Of a DNA stretch of 64,000 nt, positions 44,260 to 54,766 are shown in pieces (within the stretch, counting starts at the first letter, position 1; every line of letters starts with the position of its first letter). The position numbers and the translations under genes are program-made. This DNA comes from Eubacteriaceae bacterium (GTDB lineage Bacteria > Bacillota > Clostridia > Lachnospirales > Lachnospiraceae). The stretch lies in the NCBI GenBank assembly GCA_910574915.1, contig CAJTCR010000005.1, positions 1-64,000 on the forward strand. Reading direction: 5' to 3'. The notes under the pieces were generated by a model. The model worked only from the letters and a program-made list of their open reading frames with translations. It made no database searches and was not told where the DNA came from.

Positions 44260-46182
44260 TTAAATATCCAGCTCCGCGTCCTTTGCATATTCATAAATAA
44301 ATGCCCTGCGCGGCGGCACATCGTTGCCCATAAGCATCTCCGTTACGTCAGACGCCATGCGCCCGTCCTCGATCTCTACTTTTTTTAACAGGCGGGTCTT
44401 TGGGTCTAACGTCGTCTCCCAAAGCTGCTGCGCGTCCATCTCTCCAAGCCCTTTATACCGTTGCAGCGTAAACGGCCCTTTGTGCCGCCTGCGGTATTTT
44501 TTCAGCGCTTCCTCATCGTAGAGATATTCTTCCTCCCCTTTGTTTGGCATTGCCTTATATAACGGCGGCATCGCGATATACACATGCCCTTCAAAAATAA
44601 GCTCCGGCATAAAACGGTAAAACAAAGTTAGCAGCAATGTGGAAATATGCGCGCCGTCCACATCGGCATCCGCCATAATAATAATCTTGTCATACCGCAG
44701 CCTGCTGATATCAAAATCATTGCCGTAGCCTTCGGAAAAGCCGCAGCCAAACGCATTGATCATCGTCTTGATCTCGGCATTTGCAAGCACCTTGTCAATG
44801 CTCGCCTTTTCCACATTTAAAATCTTGCCCCGAATCGGCATAATCGCCTGGTACATCCGGTTTCTAGCCATCTTTGCCGAACCTCCGGCGGAATCTCCCT
44901 CGACAATAAAAATCTCGCATTTTTGCGCATCCTTGGATTCACAGTTGGCAAGCTTGCCATTGGAATCAAAAGAAAATTTCTGCTTGGACAGCAGGTTTGT
45001 CTTTGCTTTTTCTTCGGTTTTGCGGATTTTCGCTGCTTTTTCCGCACAGCTTATGACTGCCTTTAGCGCTTCTAGGTTTTTGTCAAAATATAGCTGGACT
45101 TCTTCACTGGCGATCTTTGCCACCGCGCGCGACGCGTCCTGGTTATCCAATTTCGTCTTTGTCTGTCCTTCAAAACGCGGGTCTGGATGCTTGATCGAAA
45201 TCACTGCCGTCATGCCGTTTCGAACGTCCGCGCCGGTAAAATTCGTATCCTTTTCTTTTAAAATTCCAATCTCTCTTGCATACTGGTTGATAATCGTCGT
45301 AAACGTCGTCTTAAACCCGGTAATATGCGTACCGCCCTCTGCATTGTAAATATTGTTGCAAAAGCCCATGATATTTTCATGAAATTCATTCGTATACTGA
45401 AACGCTGTCTCTACCGTAATGCCGTCCGTCTCGCCCTTAAAATAGACGACGTCATGGATCGTCTCGCTCTTGCGGTTTAAATCCTTGACAAAGCCGATAA
45501 TGCCGTCCGGCTCCCGGTATTCGATAGATTCTGTCGTCTCGCCGCGCCTGTCCTCAAAAAGAATCGTAAGCTGCGGATTTAAGTACGCCGTCTCATGCAT
45601 ACGGCTTTTGACCTCGTCCCCTTTAAAGCGGGTCTTTTCAAAAATCTCCGGGTCAGGCAGAAAATTGATCCTTGTGCCTGTCTGCTTCGTCCTGCCGATT
45701 TTAGGCAGCAGGCCGTCTTCTAAGCCGACCACCGGATTGCCCCTCTCATAGCGGTCATGATGAATATAGCCTTCCCTGCTGATCTGTACATCCAAATATA
45801 CAGACAGCGCATTGACGACCGAAGAGCCTACCCCATGCAGGCCCCCGCTCGTCTTATATGCCGCATTGTCAAATTTTCCGCCTGCATGAAGGGTGGAAAA
45901 TACAACACGCGCCGCCGGAATGCCCTTTTGGTGCATACCAACTGGAATCCCGCGCCCGTTATCCTCCACCGTACACGAGCCGTCCGCCTCTAGGATCACC
46001 CGAATCGTGTCGCATGCTCCCGCGAGATGCTCGTCTACCGCGTTATCTACGATCTCGTATATTAAATGGTTCAGCCCCTTGCGGGACACGCTGCCGATAT
46101 ACATCCCCGGCCTTTTTCGGACAGCCTCAAGCCCTTCTAGTACGGATATGCTGCCCTCGTCGTATACTTCTTTTTTCGCCAT
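44260..46182 (-). CDS. parE: Type IIA topoisomerase subunit B (ParE/GyrB-like)
   Basis: 640 residues. GHKL ATPase start (VLEGLEAVRKRPGMYIGS; EIVDNAVDEHLAG; DNGRGIPVG), GGLHGVGSSVVNALS, the QTKTKL switch loop, and TOPRIM motifs EGDSAGGSAK and ADADVDGAHI. The end has RYKGLGEMDAQQLWETT. Length and the missing GyrB insertion fit a Gram-positive ParE-type subunit, but GyrB and ParE are hard to separate here. AGCGAAAG precedes the ATG. Confidence 0.87.
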   Translation of the reverse strand: MAKKEVYDEGSISVLEGLEAVRKRPGMYIGSVSRKGLNHLIYEIVDNAVDEHLAGACDTIRVILEADGSCTVEDNGRGIPVGMHQKGIPAARVVFSTLHAGGKFDNAAYKTSGGLHGVGSSVVNALSVYLDVQISREGYIHHDRYERGNPVVGLEDGLLPKIGRTKQTGTRINFLPDPEIFEKTRFKGDEVKSRMHETAYLNPQLTILFEDRRGETTESIEYREPDGIIGFVKDLNRKSETIHDVVYFKGETDGITVETAFQYTNEFHENIMGFCNNIYNAEGGTHITGFKTTFTTIINQYAREIGILKEKDTNFTGADVRNGMTAVISIKHPDPRFEGQTKTKLDNQDASRAVAKIASEEVQLYFDKNLEALKAVISCAEKAAKIRKTEEKAKTNLLSKQKFSFDSNGKLANCESKDAQKCEIFIVEGDSAGGSAKMARNRMYQAIMPIRGKILNVEKASIDKVLANAEIKTMINAFGCGFSEGYGNDFDISRLRYDKIIIMADADVDGAHISTLLLTLFYRFMPELIFEGHVYIAMPPLYKAMPNKGEEEYLYDEEALKKYRRRHKGPFTLQRYKGLGEMDAQQLWETTLDPKTRLLKKVEIEDGRMASDVTEMLMGNDVPPRRAFIYEYAKDAELDI

Positions 46183-46269
46183 GTCTTTCGCTCCTTAACT
46201 GCGGAATCGTTCGTCCCGGCTGTGCCTTGCACTTCATTCAGACAGCAGCCAAAACTTGAAACATGCTAT

Positions 46270-46299
46270 AGTATACCACATATTTTCAAAAAGTGTAAA
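46270..46299 (-). promoter_or_regulatory. Promoter of the topoisomerase operon
   Basis: TTTACA (46299-46294), 18-bp spacer, TATACT (46275-46270) on the minus strand. The -35 overlaps the last codons of the lipoprotein gene. Confidence 0.6.
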
Positions 46300-47257
46300 C
46301 ATTTTTTTCGAATATTTGTTCGATATTTTGCGTATTCCACACAAGCTGTGTATCTTTTTTCACTACAAGCCCGCTTTCTATCGCACAAAAGCTTTCCAGT
46401 ACGCCTTCCTGCCCCTTTGTATATTCAAAAATTTCCCGCGAAACCTGTTTTTTTCCTGACGGGCTTTCTTTTATTGTTTCCACGATCATATATGCCGCAT
46501 TTTTATGTGCGCGCAGCTTGTCTGGCACTTCCGCCGGCTGATACGCCTGCTTTTTTAAGAGGCTGTGCCCGGCATCCATCTGACAGACCGTGATGCTGAC
46601 CGGGCGGTACATCGTTTGAAAGTTTATTGTAACGTTTATTTTTTCCGCCGTCGTTTTTCCGTCCTCCGTCCGGCTGCTTTCTTCGGACAACGCCGCCGTC
46701 ACCTGTTCCCCTTCCACAGGCTCTCCGGCTGTCTGCAACAAATATCCAGAACCAGGCGTTGCATAGATCCCGCCGTCCGGCTTTTGATAAACCGGATTGA
46801 CATAAAAGTGAAAGCCTTCCCCGGACGGCCGCTCCATAGGCGTGACATAAATTGTCCCCGTCAGGCCAATCGCTTCCCCTTCGTCCGTATGCGACACCGA
46901 AAAATTTCTTTCGCAGACCTGATCGTCCACGATATTGTCCCGATAGCTTTGCTCATCCTGTATCTGCCAAAACGGAGCAAAAAATCGAATGCCGTCGCTG
47001 CCTGGAAACGAAATGCTCCAGTCCACAGGCTCCTCGCTGCCGTTTTTTTCTACCGTAGCATCGATCCTTTGACCGGATGCCGGCGTACCTTCGCATTCTA
47101 AAACTTCCTGCGTAATATACGCGCCGATCATCCGGCCGTCCTTTTTTTCCGCTTCCTGCCGCGGCACAGCAAGCGAACAGCCGCCCAAGAGCATTGCTGC
47201 GGCAAATACTGCCGGTAACAAACGTACCTGGCAGGCACGATAAAGCATCGTTTTCAT
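46286..47257 (-). CDS. Predicted lipoprotein of unknown function
   Basis: 323 residues. The signal peptide has lipobox MLLGGC, giving Cys at residue ~27. The mature part has no hydrophobic segment and is rich in beta-prone stretches (DGIRFFAPFWQIQDEQSY; GLTGTIYVTPMERPS; INVTINFQTMYRPVSITV). GGGAGAGGGG precedes the ATG. It is probably anchored to the outer face of the membrane. I recognise no family. It follows the CPBP gene by 25 bp. Confidence 0.75.
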   Translation of the reverse strand: MKTMLYRACQVRLLPAVFAAAMLLGGCSLAVPRQEAEKKDGRMIGAYITQEVLECEGTPASGQRIDATVEKNGSEEPVDWSISFPGSDGIRFFAPFWQIQDEQSYRDNIVDDQVCERNFSVSHTDEGEAIGLTGTIYVTPMERPSGEGFHFYVNPVYQKPDGGIYATPGSGYLLQTAGEPVEGEQVTAALSEESSRTEDGKTTAEKINVTINFQTMYRPVSITVCQMDAGHSLLKKQAYQPAEVPDKLRAHKNAAYMIVETIKESPSGKKQVSREIFEYTKGQEGVLESFCAIESGLVVKKDTQLVWNTQNIEQIFEKNVYTF

Positions 47258-47282
47258 ACTTCCCCTCTCCCTTCTTTTGCAT

Positions 47283-48098
47283 TTATTTCTTCACCATCCG
47301 GTTTCCATACGACAAAAAAATCCCCATCAGTGCCAGGCAGACAAGCGCAGCCACGTACAGCCTGCCGCCGCTTTGGTTTAACAGATCCAGCCAGTCCGTC
47401 TCTGTCCAGAGTACCGATACAAGGTTTGCCGCCATATGCGCCGCTGCCGCCGCAGGCAGGCTGCCTGTTTTATGCACGATATGCGCCAGCAGTATGCCAA
47501 GCACAAACGCATAGACGCACTGTACGATATTAAAGTGCAGTACGCCAAACAGCAGTGCCGAGAGCAGCGCCGCTTTCGTCTGCGCGCACTGCTTAAGCAG
47601 CCTCTGGTAGACGAATCCGCGGTATACCAGCTCTTCTGCAAGCGGCGCGAGCACACAGAGCGTTAGCACCTCAAGCCGCAAGTCCTGCTGGTAAAATACC
47701 TGCACGACCTGCCAATAGCCAGTAGAAGCCTCTTTGACAAAGGACAAAACCATCGAAAACAGATAGTTATTGACGATACCGCACATCACAACCGCCATAA
47801 CATAGCAAAAACAAGCCGGATAACGAAAGACCCCCTTTTTCCCGCTGCGCAGCCGTATCCCCTCCTGGCAGGCGTACCAGGTGAAAAACAGAAGGCACAC
47901 GCTGACAGATACCGCCTGCATCAAAAGCTTTGATGCAGATTGTGACGCAAACAGCCCGCTCTGTGCGCACAGGCTGTGCACCGCATTCGATAAAGCCGTA
48001 TACAAAAGCGCCGGCGCCGCCGCGTACAAAAGCCCTTTTAAGGAAACCCGCAAGGCGCCGCCTTTTTTAGAGCCAGGCATCGTCTTTTGCCAGCCCAT
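47283..48098 (-). CDS. CPBP (Abi) family intramembrane metalloprotease
   Basis: Up to 271 residues with about eight membrane segments. The CPBP motifs are present: EELVYRGFVYQRLL (EExxxR) near residue 160 and FGVLHFN for the zinc ligands. Such proteins cleave prenylated or other membrane substrates, and in some bacteria give bacteriocin self-immunity. The start is uncertain (48098 or 48080, both overlapping the end of folBK); neither has a strong ribosome site, so coupling to folBK translation is likely. Confidence 0.85.
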   Translation of the reverse strand: MGWQKTMPGSKKGGALRVSLKGLLYAAAPALLYTALSNAVHSLCAQSGLFASQSASKLLMQAVSVSVCLLFFTWYACQEGIRLRSGKKGVFRYPACFCYVMAVVMCGIVNNYLFSMVLSFVKEASTGYWQVVQVFYQQDLRLEVLTLCVLAPLAEELVYRGFVYQRLLKQCAQTKAALLSALLFGVLHFNIVQCVYAFVLGILLAHIVHKTGSLPAAAAAHMAANLVSVLWTETDWLDLLNQSGGRLYVAALVCLALMGIFLSYGNRMVKK

Positions 48099-48897
48099 CG
48101 TATAGCTGCCGCACGGTTTTATGCAAAACCGGATGCTGGTACCACGGTGCAATTTCGCAAAGCGGCTCCAGCACAAAGCTGCGGTTGTGCAGGTCCGCAT
48201 GAGGGATCGTCAGATTCGGCGAATTCACCGTTACATGGTCGTAAAACAGAATGTCCAGATCAAGCGTGCGCGGGCCCCAGTGCACTTCTCTCTTTCGATC
48301 TGCGCGGGCTTCGATCTCATGCAGCTTTTCCAATAGTTGCTGTGGATTTAATACGGTTTCCACCCGTATCACACAGTTTAAAAAACGCTCCTGCACCACA
48401 TCTCCATAAGGCTCCGTCTCGATAACCGCAGACCGCTCGCATACTTTGCAGCTATCGAGCGCATCTACTTCCTTGATTCCCTGGTCTAAATACGCCTGCC
48501 GGTCTCCCATATTCGAGCCTAACGACAGATAGACGCTGTGACGCGTCCGGTCTACCGATACACAGACATTTTTTATCGGCAGCCCGATCGGCGCCCACGG
48601 TTTTTTCACTTTAATCCGTATTTTTTTAATCGGATCATAGGTCAGCAGCAGCTCCTGCGCCAAATGCTCTGCCGCGGCTTCAATCAGCTTAAACGTATGC
48701 GACTGCATATACTTCGTCACAAAGTGGCAGATCTTTCCATAATCAAGCGTATGCTCCAGGCTGTCGGTCTGCCCTGCCCTGGATAAATCCAAATCCATAT
48801 AGACAGATACTAAAAACTGCTGTCCCAATATGTTTTCTTCCATATATACACCGTGTTTTGCGTATATGCTAAGGTCTTGAATAATGATCTGATCCAT
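48067..48897 (-). CDS. folBK: Bifunctional dihydroneopterin aldolase / HPPK
   Basis: 276 residues from the ATG at 48897 (GGGGGAG upstream). Residues 1-~118 are FolB (IIIQDLSIYAKHGVYMEE; KIRIKVKKPWAP). Residues ~125-276 are FolK (VYLSLGSNMGDRQAYL; GPRTLDLDILFYD; IPHADLHNRSFVLEPL). It turns dihydroneopterin to 6-hydroxymethyl-dihydropterin and then pyrophosphorylates it. The next folate steps are encoded directly upstream. Confidence 0.95.
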   Translation of the reverse strand: MDQIIIQDLSIYAKHGVYMEENILGQQFLVSVYMDLDLSRAGQTDSLEHTLDYGKICHFVTKYMQSHTFKLIEAAAEHLAQELLLTYDPIKKIRIKVKKPWAPIGLPIKNVCVSVDRTRHSVYLSLGSNMGDRQAYLDQGIKEVDALDSCKVCERSAVIETEPYGDVVQERFLNCVIRVETVLNPQQLLEKLHEIEARADRKREVHWGPRTLDLDILFYDHVTVNSPNLTIPHADLHNRSFVLEPLCEIAPWYQHPVLHKTVRQLYDGLAKDDAWL

Positions 48898-48954
48898 AAT
48901 AAAGCTCTCCCCCTTGTATTTCAAAAATAACTCTTATTGTAAAACGTAAAACCA

Positions 48955-49776
48955 TCATCCGGCATGTGCAAAAAGCGCCTGTGCCATTTTGATCGCCCGC
49001 ACATTTTCCTTCACGTCATGCACCCTGACAAACGCACAGTGCCCAAGCACAGCCGCTACCGTCGTAACAAGCGTCCCCTCCAGGCGCTCCGTTACCGGAA
49101 GATCCAGCGTAAGCCCAATCACAGATTTGCGCGACGTGCCAAGCAGCACCGGATAGCCAAGCCCGCCAAGCTGGTCCAGACAGCGAATCGCTTCCAGATT
49201 GTTCTCATAAGTCTTGGCAAACCCAACGCCTGGGTCCAGTATGATCTGCTCCTTTAAAATCCCGGCTTTTTTTGCAATCGCAACCGATTCCCTAAGATCG
49301 GACAGCAGGTCTTCGATAAAATTTTGATATGGATGTTCTTCTATGTTCCTGCGGTTATGCATTAGGCAGCATGGAATACCGGCATGTGCAATGACATCTG
49401 CAAGCGCCGGGTCGTATTTCAGCCCCCAGATATCATTGACCAGGTCGGCTCCCGCACGAACTGCCTCCTCTGCGACTCTGCTTTTGTATGTATCAATAGA
49501 AACCGGGATATCAAAGTTTTTTTTGATCTGTTCAATAACCGGCACGGTACGGGCAATTTCCTCCTCCTGCGCGACCATCTGATAGCCCGGTCTTGTAGAC
49601 TCCCCGCCGACGTCGATCACGTCCGCCCCTTCCCGGATCATCTGCTGCGTATGCTTTAGCGCTGCATCGATCCTGTTCCACTTACCGCCGTCTGAAAACG
49701 AATCTGGCGTCACATTTAAGATGCCCATCACATACGTCTTGTTTTTGCAGTCAAATTCCCTTGTTCCTATTTTCAT
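48955..49776 (-). CDS. folP: Dihydropteroate synthase
   Basis: 273 residues from the ATG at 49776 (GGGGG 5 nt upstream). GILNVTPDSFSDGG near residue 18 and GGESTRPG near residue 55 are the pterin and pABA loops; SRKSVIG is at the C-terminal side. It joins hydroxymethyl-dihydropterin pyrophosphate and p-aminobenzoate and is the sulfonamide target. Confidence 0.95.
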   Translation of the reverse strand: MKIGTREFDCKNKTYVMGILNVTPDSFSDGGKWNRIDAALKHTQQMIREGADVIDVGGESTRPGYQMVAQEEEIARTVPVIEQIKKNFDIPVSIDTYKSRVAEEAVRAGADLVNDIWGLKYDPALADVIAHAGIPCCLMHNRRNIEEHPYQNFIEDLLSDLRESVAIAKKAGILKEQIILDPGVGFAKTYENNLEAIRCLDQLGGLGYPVLLGTSRKSVIGLTLDLPVTERLEGTLVTTVAAVLGHCAFVRVHDVKENVRAIKMAQALFAHAG

Positions 49777-49801
49777 ATATTCCCCCATTTTTCTTTTATT
49801 T

Positions 49802-50380
49802 TTACTGTCTTACCATCTGAAAAAAACGATCTTTTAAAGTATCGCTTTCTTCAAACACCCCTCTTGCCGCATAGGTCACTGTCCTGCTCCCAGGCTTTTT
49901 AATCCCCCGCATCGTCATGCACATATGCTCTGCCTCCAGCATCACCATTGCGCCAAGCGGCTCTAAATACTCCATCAGCGCATCCGCAATCTGCGCCGTC
50001 ATCCGCTCTTGTAGCTGCGGCCGCCTGGCATAGATGTCCACGGTACGCGCCAGCTTGCTAAGGCCCGCGACCTTTCCCTGCGGCACATACGCCACATGCG
50101 CCTTGCCGTAAAACGGCAGCAGATGATGTTCGCAGGTTGCATAAAACTGGATATCCTTTTCCAATACAAGATCTGCCTGTTTCGTATGAAAAGTCTTGGA
50201 CAGCGGCTGTGCCGGGCTTTGTGTCAGCCCTGCAAAAATCTCCTGGTACATCCTAGCGATCCGCTGCGGTGTCTCCAAAAGCCCTTCCCGCATGGGATCT
50301 TCCCCGATGCCTTCCAGCAGCAGCCTGACCCCTTCCATTATTTTCTTTTCATCCATAATTTCCGCCTGCTTTCCTGTCAT
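49802..50380 (-). CDS. folE: GTP cyclohydrolase I
   Basis: 192 residues. [16 protein letters not shown] gives the zinc and catalytic residues, and [10 protein letters not shown] and HMCMTMRG complete the site. It opens GTP to dihydroneopterin triphosphate, the first folate step. The start may instead be the ATG at 50356, which has AGGCGG upstream. Confidence 0.95.
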   Translation of the reverse strand: MTGKQAEIMDEKKIMEGVRLLLEGIGEDPMREGLLETPQRIARMYQEIFAGLTQSPAQPLSKTFHTKQADLVLEKDIQFYATCEHHLLPFYGKAHVAYVPQGKVAGLSKLARTVDIYARRPQLQERMTAQIADALMEYLEPLGAMVMLEAEHMCMTMRGIKKPGSRTVTYAARGVFEESDTLKDRFFQMVRQ

Positions 50381-50408
50381 ATTTTTCTTCTATATCTTAT
50401 AGTTCTGT

Positions 50409-51710
50409 TTATGCCTTACTGCCCGGCAGGTTATGCACTGCTTTTTTGATTTCCTTTAAATAAGAAAGCGAACCAAATGCCAGCACTGCCCCGTCTGTAC
50501 CTGCTGCTTTTTGCGCCGCCTCTGCCGCCTGTACAAAATCCGGCATATAAACGGCAGTTCCATGATATTTCCTCACTGCCTGCGCCAGCTTTCTGCCATC
50601 CAGCGCGCGCGGATGGAGCGGTGTCACGGTAACTGCAGATGTGGCATACGGCAGCAGGATCTGCAGCATTTTTTCGTATTCCTTATCCGCAAACACCCCA
50701 ATAATATATACGACCGTACGCCCCGCCAGGCAGTGCTTTACCGTTTCCCCAAGGCAAAGCGCCGCACCTTCGTTGTGCGCCCCGTCAATATAAAAATCAG
50801 GCTGCGCGGCAATCCGCTCCATCCTCCCGGGCAGCTTCACATGCGCCAGCCCTTTTTGCACCGCCTCCCGCGGGATCAAAATCCCAAGCCCGCGCAGTAG
50901 CTGTACGGTCTTTAACACACATGCCAGATTCTCCCGCTGGCACGCGCCCGTCAGCGCCAGCGTGCCAGACAGCGCCAGGCCGCCTGCCTCTTTATATACG
51001 CTGCGCAGCCCGTTATAGGAAAAGCTGCCAATGTCCGCAGCATCTGTAAAATAAAGAGCACTCCCTTTTTCCGCTGCCGCCTGCTTGAATACTTCCATCA
51101 CCTCCGGCTTTTGCGCTGCGCACACACACGGGCATCCTGGCTTGATAATGCCTGCTTTTGCGGCTGCAATCTCTGACAGCGTACTGCCAAGAAACGCCAT
51201 ATGGTCTCTGCTGACCGATACGATCACGCTGCAAAGCGGGTGCGTAATCAGGTTTGTCGCATCCTGCTGCCCGCCCATCCCGGTTTCAAGGACGACATAA
51301 TCACATGCCTGCTCTTTAAAAAAGCAAAAAGCGATTGCAGTCTCCACCTCAAAAGCTGTTGGATGCGGCAACCCCTCTTTTTGCATATCCATGCACGCTG
51401 CCTGCACGCTGCCTGCAAGCCTGGCAAATTCCTCCTGTGAAATCGCATGATCGTTTACTTTTATAATTTCTTCCGGCTCAAATACCGCGGGAGACGCATA
51501 GATACCCGTACGGTATCCTGCCGCCTGCAAGACTGCCTTTAACATCGCGCATACCGACCCCTTGCCGTTTGTTCCCGCAACATGGATCAGCGCGAGCTGC
51601 TCCTGCACGTTTCCAAGGCGCGCCATCAGATTTTTTATGCTGTCAAGCCCGCAGACAATCCCATACTTGTTCGTTTCCTGTATAAATTCCCTTGCCTGTG
51701 CGTAGTTCAT
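50409..51710 (-). CDS. folC: Folylpolyglutamate/dihydrofolate synthase
   Basis: 433 residues from the ATG at 51710. P-loop VAGTNGKGSVCAML near residue 45, GMGGQQDATN, and DGAHNEGAA in the C-terminal ligase domain. It adds glutamate to folates (and dihydropteroate). It is the first gene of the four-gene folate set folC-folE-folP-folBK on the minus strand. Confidence 0.93.
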   Translation of the reverse strand: MNYAQAREFIQETNKYGIVCGLDSIKNLMARLGNVQEQLALIHVAGTNGKGSVCAMLKAVLQAAGYRTGIYASPAVFEPEEIIKVNDHAISQEEFARLAGSVQAACMDMQKEGLPHPTAFEVETAIAFCFFKEQACDYVVLETGMGGQQDATNLITHPLCSVIVSVSRDHMAFLGSTLSEIAAAKAGIIKPGCPCVCAAQKPEVMEVFKQAAAEKGSALYFTDAADIGSFSYNGLRSVYKEAGGLALSGTLALTGACQRENLACVLKTVQLLRGLGILIPREAVQKGLAHVKLPGRMERIAAQPDFYIDGAHNEGAALCLGETVKHCLAGRTVVYIIGVFADKEYEKMLQILLPYATSAVTVTPLHPRALDGRKLAQAVRKYHGTAVYMPDFVQAAEAAQKAAGTDGAVLAFGSLSYLKEIKKAVHNLPGSKA

Positions 51711-51745
51711 CAAAATACCCGTCTCCTTTTGCCGCGCGCCATGCC

Positions 51746-52759
51746 TTATGCTTCCCAGGCAAGCTCTTCATTTTCCGGCTTTTTATCCCTTGTCATCAGC
51801 TCATAGACCGCGTCTTTCACCGGCTTGTTTTCAAACAGCGCCGCATTGACCTGTTCGATAATCGGCAGGTCTACGCCGTATTTTTTTGCCAGCCCCATAG
51901 CGGCTTTTGCAGAATAGACGCCTTCTACAACCATTTTTACCTCGTCCATCGCCTGCTTCATGCTGTAACCTTTTCCCATCAGGATACCAGCCCTGCGGTT
52001 GCGGCTGTGCATACTTGCGCACGTAACAATCAGATCGCCGATGCCGGTCAGCCCGCCTAATGTCTCGTATTTCGCGCCCATCGCAAGCCCCAGACGCCCA
52101 ATCTCGTTGATGCCGCGCGTAATCAGCGCCGCTTTCGTATTGTCTCCGTAGCCCAGCCCGTCTGCCATACCTGCCGCAAGCGCGATTACATTTTTCAGCG
52201 AAGCACCGACTTCCATGCCGATAATATCAGGGCTCGTATAGACCCGGAACGCTTCGTTCATAAAGTAATGCTGCACACGCTCCGCTGTCTTTTTGTCCTT
52301 TGCACCTGCAACAAGCGCCGAGGGCATCCCTCTTCCGACTTCTTCCGCATGGGACGGCCCGCACAATACGGCTGCCACAGACTGTGGGATCTCCTGCTCG
52401 ATAATCTGCGACAAGCGCAGCAGCGTATCTTCTTCAATGCCTTTTGCCACGCTGATGATAAGCTGCCCATCCGATACGTACGGCGCCATGCTGTGCGCTG
52501 TCTGTCTTGTATACATCGACGGAACGGCGAGCACAAGCGCCTCCATGCCGCTTACCGCCTGTTTTAGATCCGTCGTAAACCGGATCGTATCGGCTAGCTT
52601 TACGCCCGGCAGCTTGTCGATATGCTCCTGGTGTTCTTGTAACATAAGGATCTCCGATTCGATCACCGACCAGACCGTAACCTCATGCCCGTTTTTATTC
52701 AAAACTACGGCAAGCGCCGTTCCCCAGCTTCCCGCGCCAATCATTCCAATTTTTGCCAT
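51746..52759 (-). CDS. gpsA: NAD(P)-dependent glycerol-3-phosphate dehydrogenase
   Basis: 337 residues. GAGSWGTALAVVLNKNGHEV is the nucleotide-binding motif, and KNVIALAAGMADGLGYGDNT holds the catalytic Lys region. It makes sn-glycerol-3-phosphate for phospholipids. It lies next to plsY, which uses this product. Confidence 0.96.
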   Translation of the reverse strand: MAKIGMIGAGSWGTALAVVLNKNGHEVTVWSVIESEILMLQEHQEHIDKLPGVKLADTIRFTTDLKQAVSGMEALVLAVPSMYTRQTAHSMAPYVSDGQLIISVAKGIEEDTLLRLSQIIEQEIPQSVAAVLCGPSHAEEVGRGMPSALVAGAKDKKTAERVQHYFMNEAFRVYTSPDIIGMEVGASLKNVIALAAGMADGLGYGDNTKAALITRGINEIGRLGLAMGAKYETLGGLTGIGDLIVTCASMHSRNRRAGILMGKGYSMKQAMDEVKMVVEGVYSAKAAMGLAKKYGVDLPIIEQVNAALFENKPVKDAVYELMTRDKKPENEELAWEA

Positions 52760-52784
52760 TGTTCTCCCTGCTTTCTGCCTGTTT

Positions 52785-53432
52785 TTATTTTGTTTCCTCT
52801 TTTACAAACACTTTATTCTCCGTACCGCTTAAAAGCCGCCTGATATTGGACTGGTGACGAATCAGCCCCAGTACGCAGACAATCCCAACGACAATATAGA
52901 TCTCTGTCAGAGCCTGCGCAGCCGCCCCCAGCTTTCCGCTTTGCCCAAAAAGAACCGTCTGTACAAAAAAACCGATACAGACAAGCAGGGAACCTACGGA
53001 CACATATCGCTTGACAAAAATACTCAGTGTAAACAGCACCAAACATATCGGCACTGCCAGCGGACAAAACGCCAGCATCATGCCTGCCGTCGTCGCGATC
53101 CCTTTGCCGCCCTTAAAGCCCAGATGCACCGGAAAATTATGGCCCAGCACAGCGCCAAGCCCCGCATATGCTTCCAGAATCTTGATATCTATATCATAGC
53201 CACGAAACAAAAGCCCTACGAGCAGTACGGCAAATACGCCCTTAAAGCCGTCTCCTAAAAATACGAGAATGCCCGCTTTTTTTCCAAGCGTACGAAACGT
53301 ATTGGTCGTCCCGATATTGCCGCTGCCCATACTGCGGATGTCCACATGGACGTGCTTTGCATAAAAATAACCGGTCGTAAACAGCCCAAACAGATAGCCG
53401 ATGGCAAGCGCAAGCATACGTACTGCGATCAT
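52785..53432 (-). CDS. plsY: Glycerol-3-phosphate acyltransferase PlsY
   Basis: 215 residues, about five membrane segments. Family motifs [21 protein letters not shown] (motif 1), [19 protein letters not shown] (motif 2). It transfers acyl groups from acyl-phosphate to glycerol-3-phosphate. It overlaps der by four bases and precedes gpsA. Confidence 0.96.
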   Translation of the reverse strand: MIAVRMLALAIGYLFGLFTTGYFYAKHVHVDIRSMGSGNIGTTNTFRTLGKKAGILVFLGDGFKGVFAVLLVGLLFRGYDIDIKILEAYAGLGAVLGHNFPVHLGFKGGKGIATTAGMMLAFCPLAVPICLVLFTLSIFVKRYVSVGSLLVCIGFFVQTVLFGQSGKLGAAAQALTEIYIVVGIVCVLGLIRHQSNIRRLLSGTENKVFVKEETK

Positions 53433-54757
53433 TTTCCGCCCTCCTTCCGCTCACGGATAATAAACTTTAACGCCGTCCCGCGAAATCCAAATGCATCCCG
53501 AATCCGGTTTTCTAAATACCGCGTATAAGAAAAATGCATCAGCTCTTTATCGTTTACAAATATAACAAACGTAGGCGGCTTTACAGATACCTGCGTCATA
53601 TAATAGAGCTTTAACCGCTTTCCTTTGTCAGACGGCGGCTGCTGCAACGCCACAGCTTCTGACATAATTTCATTTAAGACGCCCGTAGCAACGCGCATAC
53701 TATTGTTCTGCATCACAAGGTCGATCATCTCATACAGCTTATGCAGGCGCTGCCCGGTCTTTGCCGAGATAAACATAATCTCCGCATAGGACAAAAAGCT
53801 GAGGATCTGGCGGATTCTCTCTGTCTGGCGGTAGATCGTCTTGTCGTCTTTTTCGACAATATCCCATTTGTTGACCGCAATAATTATGCCTTTGCCGCGT
53901 TCATGGGCAATGCCTGCGATTTTCGCATCCTGCTCCGTCACGCCTTCCGTGCCGTCGATTAACAAAATGACCACGTCTGCGCGTTCCACGGCCGTCACCG
54001 CGCGGATAATGCTGTATCGCTCGATCTCTTCTTTGATCTTGCTCTTGCGCCTGATACCCGCGGTATCGATCAGCACATACTCCTGCCCGTGAAACGTAAC
54101 TTCCGTATCGACTGCATCCCGCGTCGTTCCCGCGATATCTGATACAATTACGCGGTCTTTGCCGCACAGCCTGTTAATCAGCGAAGACTTGCCTGTATTT
54201 GGCTTTCCGATAATTGCAACCTTTGGACGCTCGTCTTCGGTTTCCTCCTGGCTGTTTGCCGGAAAATACCGGATGACCTCATCGAGCAGGTCACCAAGTC
54301 CCAGCCTGGATGCGGCTGAGATCGGCACCGGCTCTCCAAGCCCCAGATTGTAAAACTCATACACATCCATCATAAATTTTTGAAAATTGTCTACCTTATT
54401 GACCGCCAGCACGACTGGCTTTTTGGAACGGCGCAGCAGGTCTGCCACCTTTGCGTCCGCATCCACAAGCCCCTGGCGCACATCCACGATCATTACAATC
54501 ACATCCGCCGTATCGATCGCAATCTGTGCCTGCTCGCGCATCTGCGACAATATGATATCCTTGCTGTCCGGCTCAATCCCTCCTGTATCAATCATTGTAA
54601 AATCCCGGTCTGTCCAAGACACATCCGCATAAATACGGTCTCTTGTGACCCCCGGCGTATCCTTTACAATGGAAATCCTAGAACCTGCCAGCACATTAAA
54701 CAGCGTAGACTTTCCGACATTCGGACGGCCTACAATCGCTACGATTGGTTTACTCAT
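53429..54757 (-). CDS. der: Ribosome biogenesis GTPase Der (EngA)
   Basis: 442 residues with two GTPase domains: GRPNVGKST near residue 9 and GKPNTGKSS near residue 184, each followed by DTGG/DTAG and NKVD/NKWD, then the KH-like C-terminal domain. It is needed for 50S assembly. It starts 9 bp after the DUF512 gene. Confidence 0.97.
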   Translation of the reverse strand: MSKPIVAIVGRPNVGKSTLFNVLAGSRISIVKDTPGVTRDRIYADVSWTDRDFTMIDTGGIEPDSKDIILSQMREQAQIAIDTADVIVMIVDVRQGLVDADAKVADLLRRSKKPVVLAVNKVDNFQKFMMDVYEFYNLGLGEPVPISAASRLGLGDLLDEVIRYFPANSQEETEDERPKVAIIGKPNTGKSSLINRLCGKDRVIVSDIAGTTRDAVDTEVTFHGQEYVLIDTAGIRRKSKIKEEIERYSIIRAVTAVERADVVILLIDGTEGVTEQDAKIAGIAHERGKGIIIAVNKWDIVEKDDKTIYRQTERIRQILSFLSYAEIMFISAKTGQRLHKLYEMIDLVMQNNSMRVATGVLNEIMSEAVALQQPPSDKGKRLKLYYMTQVSVKPPTFVIFVNDKELMHFSYTRYLENRIRDAFGFRGTALKFIIRERKEGGK

Positions 54758-54766
54758 TTTTATCTC